64,000 bases of DNA. It comes from Lysinibacillus sphaericus. Its GTDB lineage: Bacteria > Bacillota > Bacilli > Bacillales_A > Planococcaceae. The stretch is from NCBI RefSeq assembly GCF_001629735.1, contig NZ_CP015224.1, positions 62,001 through 126,000 on the forward strand. The letters are read 5' to 3'. The notes beneath the pieces were generated by a model. That model did no database searches, was not told where the DNA came from, and worked only from the letters and a program-made list of their open reading frames with translations. Position 1 is the stretch's first letter; each line of letters begins with the position of its first letter. Positions 1 through 8,419 of the stretch are shown here, piece by piece. Position numbers and translations under genes: made by a program.

Positions 1-712
1 TATGGCGAAGCAATTTGTTGCTGAAGGAGCAAATGTTGTTATAACAGGGCGCAACGAAGAACGTTTAGCAGAGGCAAAAAAGTTTATTGCAGAGGCTGGC
101 TCAACTATTGAAACTTTTCAAATGGATGTACGAGTACCAGAACATGCAGAGGCGATGCTAGCGTTTGCTATTGAAAAATTTGGACAGGTTGATGGTCTTG
201 TTAATAATGCGGCAGGTAATTTCATTGTACATGCTGAGGATTTAACACCTAATGGTTGGAAGGCAGTTGTAGATATCGTGTTAAATGGTACGTTCTTCTG
301 TTCTTCAGCTGTAGGTAAATATTGGATAAAAAATAAAATTAAGGGCTCTATTTTGAATATGGTGGCTACTTATGCTTGGAATGCAGGAGCTGGTGTGGTC
401 CATTCAGCTGCGGCAAAAGCTGGAGTATTATCATTGACGAGAACATTAGCAGTAGAATGGGGAAAGCAGTATGGTATCCGCGTCAATGCAATAGCACCAG
501 GACCAATTGAACGGACGGGTGGAGCAGATAAGCTTTGGGAATCGGAAGCAGCTGCTGCGCGTACATTAGATTCTGTTCCACTAGGACGAACGGGTACACC
601 TGAGGAAATAGCTGATTTAGCAACATTTATGATGTCTAATAAAGCAAGTTATATGAACGGAGAATGTGTGACATTGGATGGTGGCCAGTGGCTCAATCAA
701 TATCCATTCTAA
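1..712 (+). CDS. fadH: 2,4-dienoyl-CoA reductase-like SDR (FadH/YkuF), 5' partial
   Basis: Short-chain dehydrogenase cut by the left window edge. The visible protein starts inside the Rossmann fold (KQFVAEGANVVITGR), so the glycine-rich nucleotide loop and true start lie upstream. It shows the NNAAGNF motif, and VVHSAAAKAG in place of the usual YxxxK segment, which is how the 2,4-dienoyl-CoA reductase subgroup looks. IAPGPIERTGGADKLW and the C-terminal QWLNQYPF also match Bacillus FadH/YkuF as I remember it. Family role: NADPH-dependent reduction of 2,4-dienoyl-CoA during breakdown of unsaturated fatty acids, in the cytoplasm. It is followed by a small membrane protein gene and then cbpB, as expected for the yku region. 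The product name is confident; substrate is inferred from family. Confidence 0.85.
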   Translation, partial: MAKQFVAEGANVVITGRNEERLAEAKKFIAEAGSTIETFQMDVRVPEHAEAMLAFAIEKFGQVDGLVNNAAGNFIVHAEDLTPNGWKAVVDIVLNGTFFCSSAVGKYWIKNKIKGSILNMVATYAWNAGAGVVHSAAAKAGVLSLTRTLAVEWGKQYGIRVNAIAPGPIERTGGADKLWESEAAAARTLDSVPLGRTGTPEEIADLATFMMSNKASYMNGECVTLDGGQWLNQYPF

Positions 713-775
713 AAATGTTTGCATAATGGAGAGCTGGATTGACGCATACTAAGGGAAAAGAAAGGAGTTTTGACA

Positions 776-1015
776 ATGGGTATGTGGTTAATACCAGCTC
801 TAATTGCCATGATAATTATTTGTGTTATTTCGTTTGTATCCACGTTGAAAATTGCAAAGATGACTTCTGAACGGAAGTCTGAAAAGGATACTCCGATTTC
901 AGAAACGGTTGAAGAGTATGCAACGATGCTCAATCCAATCGTATGGGTATATCTGATATTTTTACTCTTTTTAGGGATCATGATTTTTTATTACTGGAGT
1001 AAGGCTGGCTATTAG
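776..1015 (+). CDS. Small two-helix membrane protein, unknown function
   Basis: Encodes 79 residues. ATG 776 is preferred over an in-frame TTG six bases upstream because the AAAGGAG ribosome binding site (762-767) is 8 bases from the ATG and far too close to the TTG. Two hydrophobic segments are visible: residues about 3-24 (WLIPALIAMIIICVISFVST) and about 53-74 (IVWVYLIFLLFLGIMIFYYW). They are joined by a charged loop of about 28 residues (KMTSERKSEKDTPISETVEEY). Both ends probably face the same side of the membrane. I do not recognise the family. It sits 60 bases after the fadH-like gene, so it may be co-transcribed with it, and it is followed by a hairpin. Confidence 0.7.
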   Translation: MGMWLIPALIAMIIICVISFVSTLKIAKMTSERKSEKDTPISETVEEYATMLNPIVWVYLIFLLFLGIMIFYYWSKAGY

Positions 1016-1026
1016 AAATAACGCAT

Positions 1027-1078
1027 CCTCAATCAGAGATGAAACACTTTAACTGATTGAGGGTGTACTTAGTTTTTG
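1027..1078 (+). terminator. Possible intrinsic terminator after the small membrane protein
   Basis: Perfect 10-bp inverted repeat CCTCAATCAG (1027-1036) / CTGATTGAGG (1053-1062) with a 16-base loop. It is followed at a short distance by a modest T run (1073-1077). The loop is long and the T-tract is not directly adjacent, so this is a weaker call than other terminators here. Confidence 0.5.
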
Positions 1079-1213
1079 TTGAATGATTCAAAATAATTCG
1101 TTATTCCTGAAAAACTCTTCCCGTCCTGATCATGGTCAGACATAGAAAAGTTGTGATATGATGAAAGGGAAGGACTGTTCTGCACAGCCAGGACAGAAAA
1201 GGAGAAGAAGTTC

Positions 1214-1654
1214 ATGATTTCAACTAACAGCAAAGACTTATTAGCAATGCCAATTAGTGATTTTATCATTTCCTCTGAAAAAGTTGCACATGTACAAAGT
1301 GGTAATAGTGCAGAACACGCACTCCTTGTACTAACGCGGACAGGATATTCGTCCATTCCTGTATTAGATATGAAATATCGACTTCAAGGTTTACTGAGCA
1401 TGAAAATGATAACGGAATCGATTCTAGGACTCGAACATATTGAGTATGAAAAGCTTCCTGATATTAAAGTTGACTCTATTATGGAAAAAGAGATCGCTGT
1501 ATTAAAATTGTCAGATACATTTCAGCGAGCTTTGGATTTAGTTATTAACCACGCATTTTTATGTGTAGTGGACGAAGATGGTACATTTGCAGGGATATTA
1601 ACAAGACGTGTTATTTTAAAGCAATTGAAAAAATATATTTATCAAAAAGAGTAG
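1214..1654 (+). CDS. cbpB: CBS-pair c-di-AMP-binding protein CbpB/DarB (YkuL)
   Basis: Encodes 146 residues forming a tandem CBS domain: first module about residues 10-70 (HALLVLTRTGYSSIPVLDMKYRLQGLLS), second about 85-140 (IAVLKLSDTFQRALDLVINHAFLCVVDEDGTFAGILTR). Length and position directly before ccpC match B. subtilis YkuL, now CbpB/DarB. That protein binds cyclic di-AMP and, when free of it, stimulates the (p)ppGpp synthetase Rel and pyruvate carboxylase. ATG 1214 has a GGAG site about 9 bases upstream. A weak sigma-A-like -10 (TATGAT, 1157-1162) lies upstream. A hairpin with T-run follows directly (1661-1697). Family and synteny are strong; the exact partners in this organism are inferred. 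Confidence 0.88.
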   Translation: MISTNSKDLLAMPISDFIISSEKVAHVQSGNSAEHALLVLTRTGYSSIPVLDMKYRLQGLLSMKMITESILGLEHIEYEKLPDIKVDSIMEKEIAVLKLSDTFQRALDLVINHAFLCVVDEDGTFAGILTRRVILKQLKKYIYQKE

Positions 1655-1660
1655 TAGTTT

Positions 1661-1697
1661 AAGAGGGAGCTCATATGAAAGTCATGAGGCCCTCTTT
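1661..1697 (+). terminator. Hairpin/terminator between cbpB and ccpC
   Basis: Inverted repeat AAGAGGGAGCTCAT / ATGAGGCCCTCTT followed by TTGCTT. It overlaps the most upstream ATG (1675) of the next reading frame, which argues that the real ccpC start lies further downstream. Confidence 0.65.
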
Positions 1698-1722
1698 GCT
1701 TGTATTGGAGGTTTACAGATTG

Positions 1723-2610
1723 ATGGCAACAGAGGCAGAGATTTTAAAAATTTTGGCTGAGGAACGCAATATGCGGAAAGCAGCTGAACGTCTATTTCTA
1801 TCCCAACCAGCCCTTTCTCAACGTTTACAAACCATTGAAAAGGACTGGGGTGCACAATTATTTATTCGTTCACAAAAAGGTTTAACAGCAACACCTGCTG
1901 GTGAACAGGTTATTGCCTATGCAAAGGAAATGCTAGCGAAAAAGGAAGAAATATTTGAAACGATTCAATCTTTAACAACAAAGGTAAATGGGACATTGAA
2001 AATTGCCTGTGCGTCCATTGTTGGACAAAACTGGTTGCCTAAAATCCTAAAGGAATTTGTATCTAAATATCCTGATGCAAAAATATCGCTTATGACGGGC
2101 TGGAGTTCTGAAATTGTGAAAGCACTTTATGAGGGCGAGGCACATATTGGAATTGTACGAGGTCAGGTAGATTGGAAAGGGGAAAAGATTCACCTTTTCA
2201 GAGACACTCTTTATTTAGTGGATAAGGAATTGAAGACAATTGAAGATGTACTGACGACAGATCGTCCATTTATTCAATACAAAAGTGATTCGAACTACTA
2301 TCAGGAAATTCAACAATGGTGGCAGCAACACTTTGCTCAAAATCCCAGAAAACAAATTTTAGTAGATCAAATTGAAATTTGTAAACAGATGGCTTTAAAT
2401 GGAATAGGTTATGCTATACTACCATCCATCACATTAAATGATCATGATGAAATTCATAAAATACCTTTAACAAACGATGAAAAGGAATTTGGGATTACAC
2501 GAGATACATGGCTTATTGGCTATGAATCATCTTTTGAATTGCGTCAAGTAGAGGCATTTGTAGAAGTAGTGCAAGACCATGCACGTTGTTTGTTTGACTA
2601 TACAAAATAA
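1723..2610 (+). CDS. ccpC: LysR-type regulator CcpC
   Basis: LysR-family regulator of 295 residues. The frame is open from ATG 1675, but that codon sits inside a terminator-like hairpin. The ribosome site TTGGAGG (1705-1711) instead points to TTG 1720 or ATG 1723, giving MATEAEILKILAEERN, the normal LysR N-terminus. The winged HTH (NMRKAAERLFLSQPALSQRLQTIEKDWG) closely resembles B. subtilis CcpC, and the effector-binding domain covers about residues 85-290. CcpC is a citrate-responsive regulator of citrate synthase and aconitase genes and often of itself. Its place immediately after cbpB matches B. subtilis. Alternative: another LysR paralogue; synteny makes that unlikely. Confidence 0.85.
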   Translation: MATEAEILKILAEERNMRKAAERLFLSQPALSQRLQTIEKDWGAQLFIRSQKGLTATPAGEQVIAYAKEMLAKKEEIFETIQSLTTKVNGTLKIACASIVGQNWLPKILKEFVSKYPDAKISLMTGWSSEIVKALYEGEAHIGIVRGQVDWKGEKIHLFRDTLYLVDKELKTIEDVLTTDRPFIQYKSDSNYYQEIQQWWQQHFAQNPRKQILVDQIEICKQMALNGIGYAILPSITLNDHDEIHKIPLTNDEKEFGITRDTWLIGYESSFELRQVEAFVEVVQDHARCLFDYTK

Positions 2611-2614
2611 AAAA

Positions 2615-2650
2615 TAAGGCAATTCCAGTCTATTAGGGGATTGCCTTTTC
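2615..2650 (+). terminator. Intrinsic terminator of ccpC
   Basis: Stem AAGGCAATTCC / GGGGATTGCCTT followed by TTTC, just after the ccpC stop. Clear Rho-independent form. Confidence 0.85.
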
Positions 2651-2709
2651 GTTTTGGCTCAGTGATTTCTTAAGAGTTTATGAATATTGATGAAGATATC
2701 ATAAGAAAT

Positions 2710-2738
2710 GGAACAAAATGCAATTTAAATCGTATAAT
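2710..2738 (+). promoter_or_regulatory. Possible sigma-A promoter of the MoxR/vWA operon
   Basis: A perfect -10 TATAAT (2733-2738) lies 38 bases before the first gene of the operon. The only -35 candidate at 17-bp spacing is GGAACA (2710-2715), a poor match to TTGACA. Confidence 0.4.
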
Positions 2739-2776
2739 TATGTAACCATCTACTTACATAAAAAGGGGTTGAGCTT

Positions 2777-5170
2777 TTGAAAAAGACAAAAATTATGGCA
2801 CTGACTTTATTAGTAATGCTGATGATGAGCTTTCTGTTGCCTTCCACACAGGCGCAAGCTGCTGCACCATTAGAGGTCAAAGCAACAGCAGGCATTTCAG
2901 GGAAAGCTAAATATCAATCAGTTGTGCCCTTACAAGTTACAGTGAAAAATAACGGTGCAGATTTTTCTGGAGATATGGCAATAAATTCTTCTAATTCCTA
3001 TGAAGCAGCATCCGCACTTGTCGTTCCAATTGATATAGCAGCTGGAGAAGAGAAGACATTTACCTTCTATCTAGATGGTTTAGCTGACAATGGATATTCG
3101 GACGCAGATTTATTTGCTTTTTATGAAGGAAATATTGAAAAAGGAAAAAAGATTGCCTATAAGGGGACTAAGCGTCTACAATCGAATTTTTTAGATCCTA
3201 CATCAACATTTGTCTATACATTGACAGATAAAAGTGATCGACTATCAGCACTTTTACGTTTATCATCATTTGTTCCTCAAAACAATGTAGAAATATTTAA
3301 CATTAATCAATTAAAGGATTATACATTCCCAGAAGATGAACAAGGACTTGCCATGGCAAATGTCATCGTCGTAGATGAAGTTGCAATAGCCGACTTAGCA
3401 CAAAAACAACAAGAGGCATTGCTGAAATGGGTACAAGATGGGGGTACATTACTTTTAGGGGCTACTGATCAAGTGGATGCCACAGCAGGGGTTTTTAAAG
3501 ATTATTTACCAATGTCATTATCACAAGAGACGACATCTATCTCTGCAGAAACATTAACAAAATTATCGGGGGGTGGTATTTTTACGCAGCCAATTTCGAT
3601 TCATACAGCTACTAATCTTGAAGGAAGTTTACCGGTATTAACGGAGAATAATGTTGTACTAGCTTCGAAGAAAAAAATTGGCGGTGGTGAAATTATTCAA
3701 ACAGCCTTTTCTTTAGGAGATCAGCCGCTTGCTTCAATGGATGGCTATGCAGCCCTTCTAGCAAAAATGATCGATATTCAAAGTATTTCGCAGCATGGAA
3801 TGATGAATCAGGGCCAATCCCCACTCGATCAAATTTCTTATGAGCTTCGTAACATAAATGAATTATTCCCGTCCTTTGAAGTTTCAGTAAGCTATATGCT
3901 TATCGTCATTATTCTTTATATTATCATCATTGGCCCAGTTCTTTATTTTGTTCTGAAAAAAGTAGACAAGCGTGAGCATGCATGGTGGATTATTCCCGTG
4001 TTCTCAATCGTTCTTTCGATTGGTCTTTTCATTGTTGGAGCAAAAGACAGAATTGTTCAGCCACAAGTACAACAATCCGCATTTTATAAGGTCAATGAGG
4101 ATAGTAGTTTGAATGGGTATTATGTTGAATCAATCTTAACGAATCGTAGCGGGGATTTTATCGTTAATGCGGATAAAAATACAACGGCAGTTGCGATGAG
4201 AAATTATAATAATTTCACAGGTACTGTGGGTGATTTACATGAATCTTCTTATATTAAAGAAAATGCCAACGGTTCAACGTTAACATTACGTGATTTAAAT
4301 TATTGGTCTGTTCAATCATTTGGAGGGAAAACATCAGCTCAAAATATTGGGAAAATGGATGTTGATATCACATTGAAAAATGAAAAGCTGACTGGAACAA
4401 TAAAAAATAATTTCCCATTTGAATTAAAAGACGTCACGTTAATTTCTGGCGTGAAAGAAGTAAAGCTGGGTGATATTAAAGCAAATGGAACTTTGCAAGT
4501 AGACAAGGAATTGAAGACAACGGTACTTCAAAAGCCATCTGTTTTTAATAATTACAACTACAGTTACCCATCTCAGAAGGATGAGGTAGATCCAATGCGT
4601 GTTGAACGAATGAAAACATTAGCATTACCACTTGTAGAGAATGATAGACAGCCAATACTTACAGCATGGACAGATCAAGCGATAGTAGGGGCTGAGCTTG
4701 AAACAAGTGCAAATATGTCTCCAATTACAATGCTTGTTCAACCGTTTAAAGGGAAAGTGGAACTATCAGGACCATTTACAATGAAACGCAATAATTTCAC
4801 GTACTCATTAAACTCACTATCCGCGAGTGGATATTTCGATAAAATCGATGAGGAATTGAATAACTGGTATCTATCTGATGGTTTATACGAATTAACAATG
4901 GCAATGCCTGATCAATTTATGGACGCTGTGGAATCACTTAATGAACTAACCATTTCTAATAAGGATGTTAAACGTATGCAGCTGTCGATATGGAATAATG
5001 CCACAAATATGTATGAGCCATTAGTTGATACAAAGCAAGTGTTTACAGATAATATTAAAAATTTTATTAATCAAGATAGTGAAGTTCGACTTGAAATTAA
5101 GTATGGTCCAGATCCAACTGGTGAACAAACGAAATTACCTGAAATAGAGCTGAAGGGAGTGGCAAAATAA
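2777..5170 (+). CDS. Secreted/membrane protein heading the MoxR-vWA operon
   Basis: 797 residues starting at TTG 2777, with AAAAGGGG about 8 bases upstream. The N-terminus is a signal peptide (MKKTKIMALTLLVMLMMSFLLP, then an AQAAA cleavage region). Residues about 30-350 look extracytoplasmic and contain a segment resembling glutamine-amidotransferase-like folds (VIVVDEVAIADLAQKQQEALLKWVQDGGTLLLG). Two membrane helices follow at about 372-392 and 401-421. The remaining 375 residues are again soluble and polar, probably outside if the helices form a hairpin. I do not recognise a named family. It is the first gene of an eight-gene operon: the next start lies 2 bases after its stop, so it probably belongs to an envelope-associated complex with the ABC and MoxR/vWA proteins. 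Confidence 0.8.
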   Translation: MKKTKIMALTLLVMLMMSFLLPSTQAQAAAPLEVKATAGISGKAKYQSVVPLQVTVKNNGADFSGDMAINSSNSYEAASALVVPIDIAAGEEKTFTFYLDGLADNGYSDADLFAFYEGNIEKGKKIAYKGTKRLQSNFLDPTSTFVYTLTDKSDRLSALLRLSSFVPQNNVEIFNINQLKDYTFPEDEQGLAMANVIVVDEVAIADLAQKQQEALLKWVQDGGTLLLGATDQVDATAGVFKDYLPMSLSQETTSISAETLTKLSGGGIFTQPISIHTATNLEGSLPVLTENNVVLASKKKIGGGEIIQTAFSLGDQPLASMDGYAALLAKMIDIQSISQHGMMNQGQSPLDQISYELRNINELFPSFEVSVSYMLIVIILYIIIIGPVLYFVLKKVDKREHAWWIIPVFSIVLSIGLFIVGAKDRIVQPQVQQSAFYKVNEDSSLNGYYVESILTNRSGDFIVNADKNTTAVAMRNYNNFTGTVGDLHESSYIKENANGSTLTLRDLNYWSVQSFGGKTSAQNIGKMDVDITLKNEKLTGTIKNNFPFELKDVTLISGVKEVKLGDIKANGTLQVDKELKTTVLQKPSVFNNYNYSYPSQKDEVDPMRVERMKTLALPLVENDRQPILTAWTDQAIVGAELETSANMSPITMLVQPFKGKVELSGPFTMKRNNFTYSLNSLSASGYFDKIDEELNNWYLSDGLYELTMAMPDQFMDAVESLNELTISNKDVKRMQLSIWNNATNMYEPLVDTKQVFTDNIKNFINQDSEVRLEIKYGPDPTGEQTKLPEIELKGVAK

Positions 5171-5172
5171 TC

Positions 5173-6108
5173 ATGATTGAAATTCGTGACCTAACGAAAA
5201 GATATGGCTCCTTTACGGCACTGGATCATTTAAATTTGTCCTTAGAAGAAGGCATCGTGTTTGGCTTTGTTGGTGCTAATGGAGCGGGTAAATCAACAAC
5301 ATTTTCTATTTTAGCGACATTACTGTCACCGACATCAGGTGATGCGTTGATAAACGGTAAAAGTGTTGTTAAGGAACCGAAAGAAGTACGCAAGCAAATC
5401 GGGTATATGCCTGATTTCTTTGGTGTTTATGACCAGCTAAAAGTAGATGAATATTTAGATTTTTATGGAGCTAGCTACGGTATTCAACTAGCAGAGCGCC
5501 AAGTGCTGATTCCACAGCTTTTAGAGCTTGTAAATTTAACGAGCAAACGTTATGAATACGTTGATTTATTATCGCGTGGGATGAAGCAGCGTTTATGTCT
5601 TGCACGTGCACTTATCCATGATCCTAAAGTATTGATTTTAGATGAACCTGCGTCAGGATTAGACCCTCGCGCCCGTGTGGAAATGCGAGATATTTTACGG
5701 AATTTAAAGTCTATGGGTAAAACCATCTTAATCTCTTCTCATATTTTGCCTGAGCTTGCTGAAATGTGTGATGAAATTGGCGTCATTGATAATGGCAAAT
5801 TAATTGCACATGGAAATGTTGCTGCCATTCAGGCGCAGTTACAGGGAGAAAAGCGTATCGTCATGAAAGTAACAGATCGTATACACGAAGTACGTGCATA
5901 TTTGGAAGAAGATCCCCATATTTCATCTATTGATGTCCTTGAGCATCGTCTAGAAATAGCCTTTAATTATCGTGGAACAGATGCAGAGCAGGTAGCATTA
6001 CTGAAAAAGGCGATACTTGCAGATTTACCTATTTATGCGTTAAGTGAGGAAGAGAAAGATCTAGAGGATGTCTTTATGGCGATTACGAAGGGAGCGGACA
6101 GTCAATGA
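5173..6108 (+). CDS. ABC transporter ATP-binding protein
   Basis: 311-residue ABC ATPase. Walker A GANGAGKST (about residues 36-44), signature LLSRGMKQRL with SRG replacing SGG, Walker B VLILDEPASGLDP and the H-loop SSHIL are all present. The extra C-terminal region (about 220-311) is typical of ABC-2 exporter ATPases. The stop overlaps the start of the permease gene, so they form a pair. The hydrolysis role is certain; the exported substrate is unknown. The setting beside MoxR and vWA proteins is seen in other bacteria and suggests an envelope or exopolymer function, which is inference. Confidence 0.88.
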   Translation: MIEIRDLTKRYGSFTALDHLNLSLEEGIVFGFVGANGAGKSTTFSILATLLSPTSGDALINGKSVVKEPKEVRKQIGYMPDFFGVYDQLKVDEYLDFYGASYGIQLAERQVLIPQLLELVNLTSKRYEYVDLLSRGMKQRLCLARALIHDPKVLILDEPASGLDPRARVEMRDILRNLKSMGKTILISSHILPELAEMCDEIGVIDNGKLIAHGNVAAIQAQLQGEKRIVMKVTDRIHEVRAYLEEDPHISSIDVLEHRLEIAFNYRGTDAEQVALLKKAILADLPIYALSEEEKDLEDVFMAITKGADSQ

Positions 6109-6950
6109 TGGAAAGATTTTATAATCCAGTATTTGTGAAAGAGTTAAAATTACGATTCCGTTCTTTTAAAAGCTTCTCAGGATTAATGTTTTATTTAGCG
6201 GTACTTTGTATTTTCATTGCAGGTTTTTTATTGCTTACCACTGAATTTACTGGCAAGGGATTCTTTAAACCAGAAACAAGTTTTATGATGTTTGCTGTAT
6301 TAACCATTTTACAAATGGCATTAGTTCTTTTTATTACTCCAAGCTTAACAGCAGGAGCAATCAGTAGTGAGCGTGAAAAACAAACCTTGAATATTTTGCT
6401 AACAACGACACAAAGCTCTACACAAATTGTTGTTGGTAAATTATTATCATCGGTGTCGTTTCTAGTTTTAATGCTTGTAGCAGGATTACCATTATATAGT
6501 TTAGTGTTCCTATTTGGTGGGGTTTCACCTTCCCAGCTTGTTTCTATATTTTTATTCTATTTAGTTACTGTAGTAGCAATAGGTAGTATTGGTGTCATGT
6601 TTTCAACTATTACGAAAAAAACGATTGTTGCCATGATTGCCACATATGGTTCTATTATCTTTTTAGGTGGGATTACAGCGTTTTTCTTCTTTTTAACAAT
6701 GGCTTTCCATCAAATGGGTAATGCTGTAGGTGCAAGTACCTCCTTTATGACTTATTTTTGGGCTTCAATTAATCCAGGTGCCCTAATGCTGACGCTGATT
6801 TCACCTGAGATGGGAAATGCGTTAGCTGAACTTTCAGGAGTGGAACTACCTGTGTGGATTACTTATTTAATCGTTTATGTATTGATTATTGTACTTTGTT
6901 TAACAGTTGCCATAAAAAAATTACGTGCCAACATGAAAAGTAACCGATGA
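6105..6950 (+). CDS. ABC-2 type transporter permease
   Basis: 281 residues, about six membrane helices, with the motif SPSLTAGAISSEREKQTLNILLTTT that is typical of ABC-2 exporters (AGSIASEREKGTLELL type). Tandem ATGs at 6105 and 6108 overlap the stop of the ATPase gene, so the two are translationally coupled. It is the membrane partner of the preceding ATPase. Substrate unknown. Confidence 0.87.
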   Translation: MMERFYNPVFVKELKLRFRSFKSFSGLMFYLAVLCIFIAGFLLLTTEFTGKGFFKPETSFMMFAVLTILQMALVLFITPSLTAGAISSEREKQTLNILLTTTQSSTQIVVGKLLSSVSFLVLMLVAGLPLYSLVFLFGGVSPSQLVSIFLFYLVTVVAIGSIGVMFSTITKKTIVAMIATYGSIIFLGGITAFFFFLTMAFHQMGNAVGASTSFMTYFWASINPGALMLTLISPEMGNALAELSGVELPVWITYLIVYVLIIVLCLTVAIKKLRANMKSNR

Positions 6951-6962
6951 GGAGGAATTATT

Positions 6963-8408
6963 ATGGAGCGTCGTAAGCAATTACGAAAATATATTCAGCG
7001 TGCAAAGTCGAGTTTAACACTTGAAAAAAGCATTCCTATTGCACAATATGGTCTGTTTTTGGCATTGCTTTCGAGTGCTTCTCTCGTTCTTATTTCAAGA
7101 TTATTTGTCTGGCCCTATTACCGCCAAATTGCGTTGGCTATCTTTGTTACACTTATTATTGCAACGATCGTTTACATCTGGTGGAGACGTGTCAAAGAGA
7201 AAGAAGCTTTGCATACATTGGATCACTATTTTTCACATAATGAGTTGGTTACAGCTTTATCATTGAAAGACGATCAGGACCCACTTGTTCAAGCATTATT
7301 ATTAAAGGCGATACAGAATGTTGAACAGGCTTTCATAAGCTTTAAGGCTCGCAAGAAAAATTTGTTTCGACCAAAGGCGTTTATTGGACTATTTGGCACT
7401 GCTGTCGTCCTAGCAATTCTTTATATGTTCCCGGCAGCGACTCAAATAGAAGCGATTGAAGTTGAAAAAGAGCAAGCTGTAATCGACGATATGAAGAAGG
7501 AAGTTGCGGAGCTGGAGAAAAAAGCGCAGACAAAAGAAGTGAAAGAGCAATTGCAAGAGCTTCAAAACACGCTTAAGGAAGCAGAAACAGCTGAAGAGGC
7601 ACTCCGCGAAGTGGTGAAGAAGCAAAAGGAGCTTGCTCTTAAGGAGCAGCAATTAAAGGATAAACAAACGGCAAGTCAAGACGGAGCTACCGATGAACAA
7701 GGCTTATCGAAAAAAGAAGTTGAGCAATTGAAGGAACTTGCACAAATGCAGCAACAGCTCACACAAAATGCAAATGCAACACAAACAGCTATGAGTAAAC
7801 TTGGTAAACCAGCGAGTAATTCCTTACAAAATGCAATTGCAAGTGCTAATAATGCTGGCACTAACAATCAAAATAATAATCAACAACAAGGTAGTCAGCA
7901 GTCATCTGGTAATTCCCAGCCAAGCAATCAGCAAGGGCAGACGAGTCAGTCTGGTCAAAATAATGCTCAAAATGGTTCCCAACAACAAAATGGTAATAGT
8001 CAAGGACAAGGACAAGGACAGGGCCAAGGACAAGGACAAGGACAAGGACAGGGCCAAGGACAAGGACAAGGACAGGGCCAAGGACAAGGACAAGGACAGG
8101 GCCAAGGACAAGGACAGGGACAAGGTCAGGGCGCAGGTAAAGGTCAAGGTGGTCGAGATTTATTAACGACACCGAATCGGATTGGTGGGTCAAACGAGAC
8201 ATCCGTGGATGGTGGAGCATTAGGAGATGGCTCTCATGTCTCTGAGCAACAGGGGAATGGTCCGATAACAAAGGGCAGCATTCGACCGTATGAAGAAATA
8301 ATTGGTTCTTATAAAGACAGCTATTTAGAAAGCTCAGAGCGTTTACAATTACCGAAGGATTTACAAAATGTCGTGCAATCTTATTTCACGTCAATTGAGT
8401 CGCAGTAG
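6963..8408 (+). CDS. Membrane coiled-coil protein with Gly-Gln repeat
   Basis: 481 residues. Two helices near residues 27-47 and 50-72 form a hairpin, and a third lies at about 138-157. A long charged coiled coil follows at about 160-260 (KEQAVIDDMKKEVAELEKKAQTKEV, KQKELALKEQQLKD). A Gln/Asn/Ser-rich low-complexity stretch leads into an almost pure (Gly-Gln)n run at residues about 347-390, then a polar tail ending LQNVVQSYFTSIESQ. The architecture resembles the large coiled-coil membrane partners found beside moxR genes, but without the rest of the family's length I do not assign a name. It lies 12 bases after the permease and 11 before moxR, inside the operon. The GQ run is encoded by a 24-bp DNA repeat. 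Confidence 0.8.
   Translation: MERRKQLRKYIQRAKSSLTLEKSIPIAQYGLFLALLSSASLVLISRLFVWPYYRQIALAIFVTLIIATIVYIWWRRVKEKEALHTLDHYFSHNELVTALSLKDDQDPLVQALLLKAIQNVEQAFISFKARKKNLFRPKAFIGLFGTAVVLAILYMFPAATQIEAIEVEKEQAVIDDMKKEVAELEKKAQTKEVKEQLQELQNTLKEAETAEEALREVVKKQKELALKEQQLKDKQTASQDGATDEQGLSKKEVEQLKELAQMQQQLTQNANATQTAMSKLGKPASNSLQNAIASANNAGTNNQNNNQQQGSQQSSGNSQPSNQQGQTSQSGQNNAQNGSQQQNGNSQGQGQGQGQGQGQGQGQGQGQGQGQGQGQGQGQGQGQGQGQGQGAGKGQGGRDLLTTPNRIGGSNETSVDGGALGDGSHVSEQQGNGPITKGSIRPYEEIIGSYKDSYLESSERLQLPKDLQNVVQSYFTSIESQ
8001..8130 (+). repeat. In-frame 24-bp tandem repeat encoding Gly-Gln
   Basis: About 130 bases built from 6-bp CAAGGA/CAGGGC units arranged in a roughly 24-bp higher-order period (GGGCCAAGGACAAGGACAAG...). 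All units keep the reading frame and encode alternating Gly and Gln. Copy number may vary between strains without a frameshift, because the unit is a multiple of three. Confidence 0.9.
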
Positions 8409-8419
8409 GAGGAAATGAA

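Noticed and set aside
2-712. FadH-like protein treated as complete from ATG at 2
   Set aside because: The glycine-rich nucleotide loop that all SDRs need is missing, so the ATG is an internal Met and the gene is cut by the window edge.
8001-8130. Repeat array considered as a CRISPR
   Set aside because: Repeats are contiguous with no unique spacers, lie in a coding frame, and there are no cas genes.
7410-8271. Long minus-strand and alternate-frame open frames across the GQ repeat (LSLSLS and KDKDKD proteins)
   Set aside because: They are products of the 6-bp repeat having no stops in any frame. They lack ribosome sites and lie inside a clear gene.
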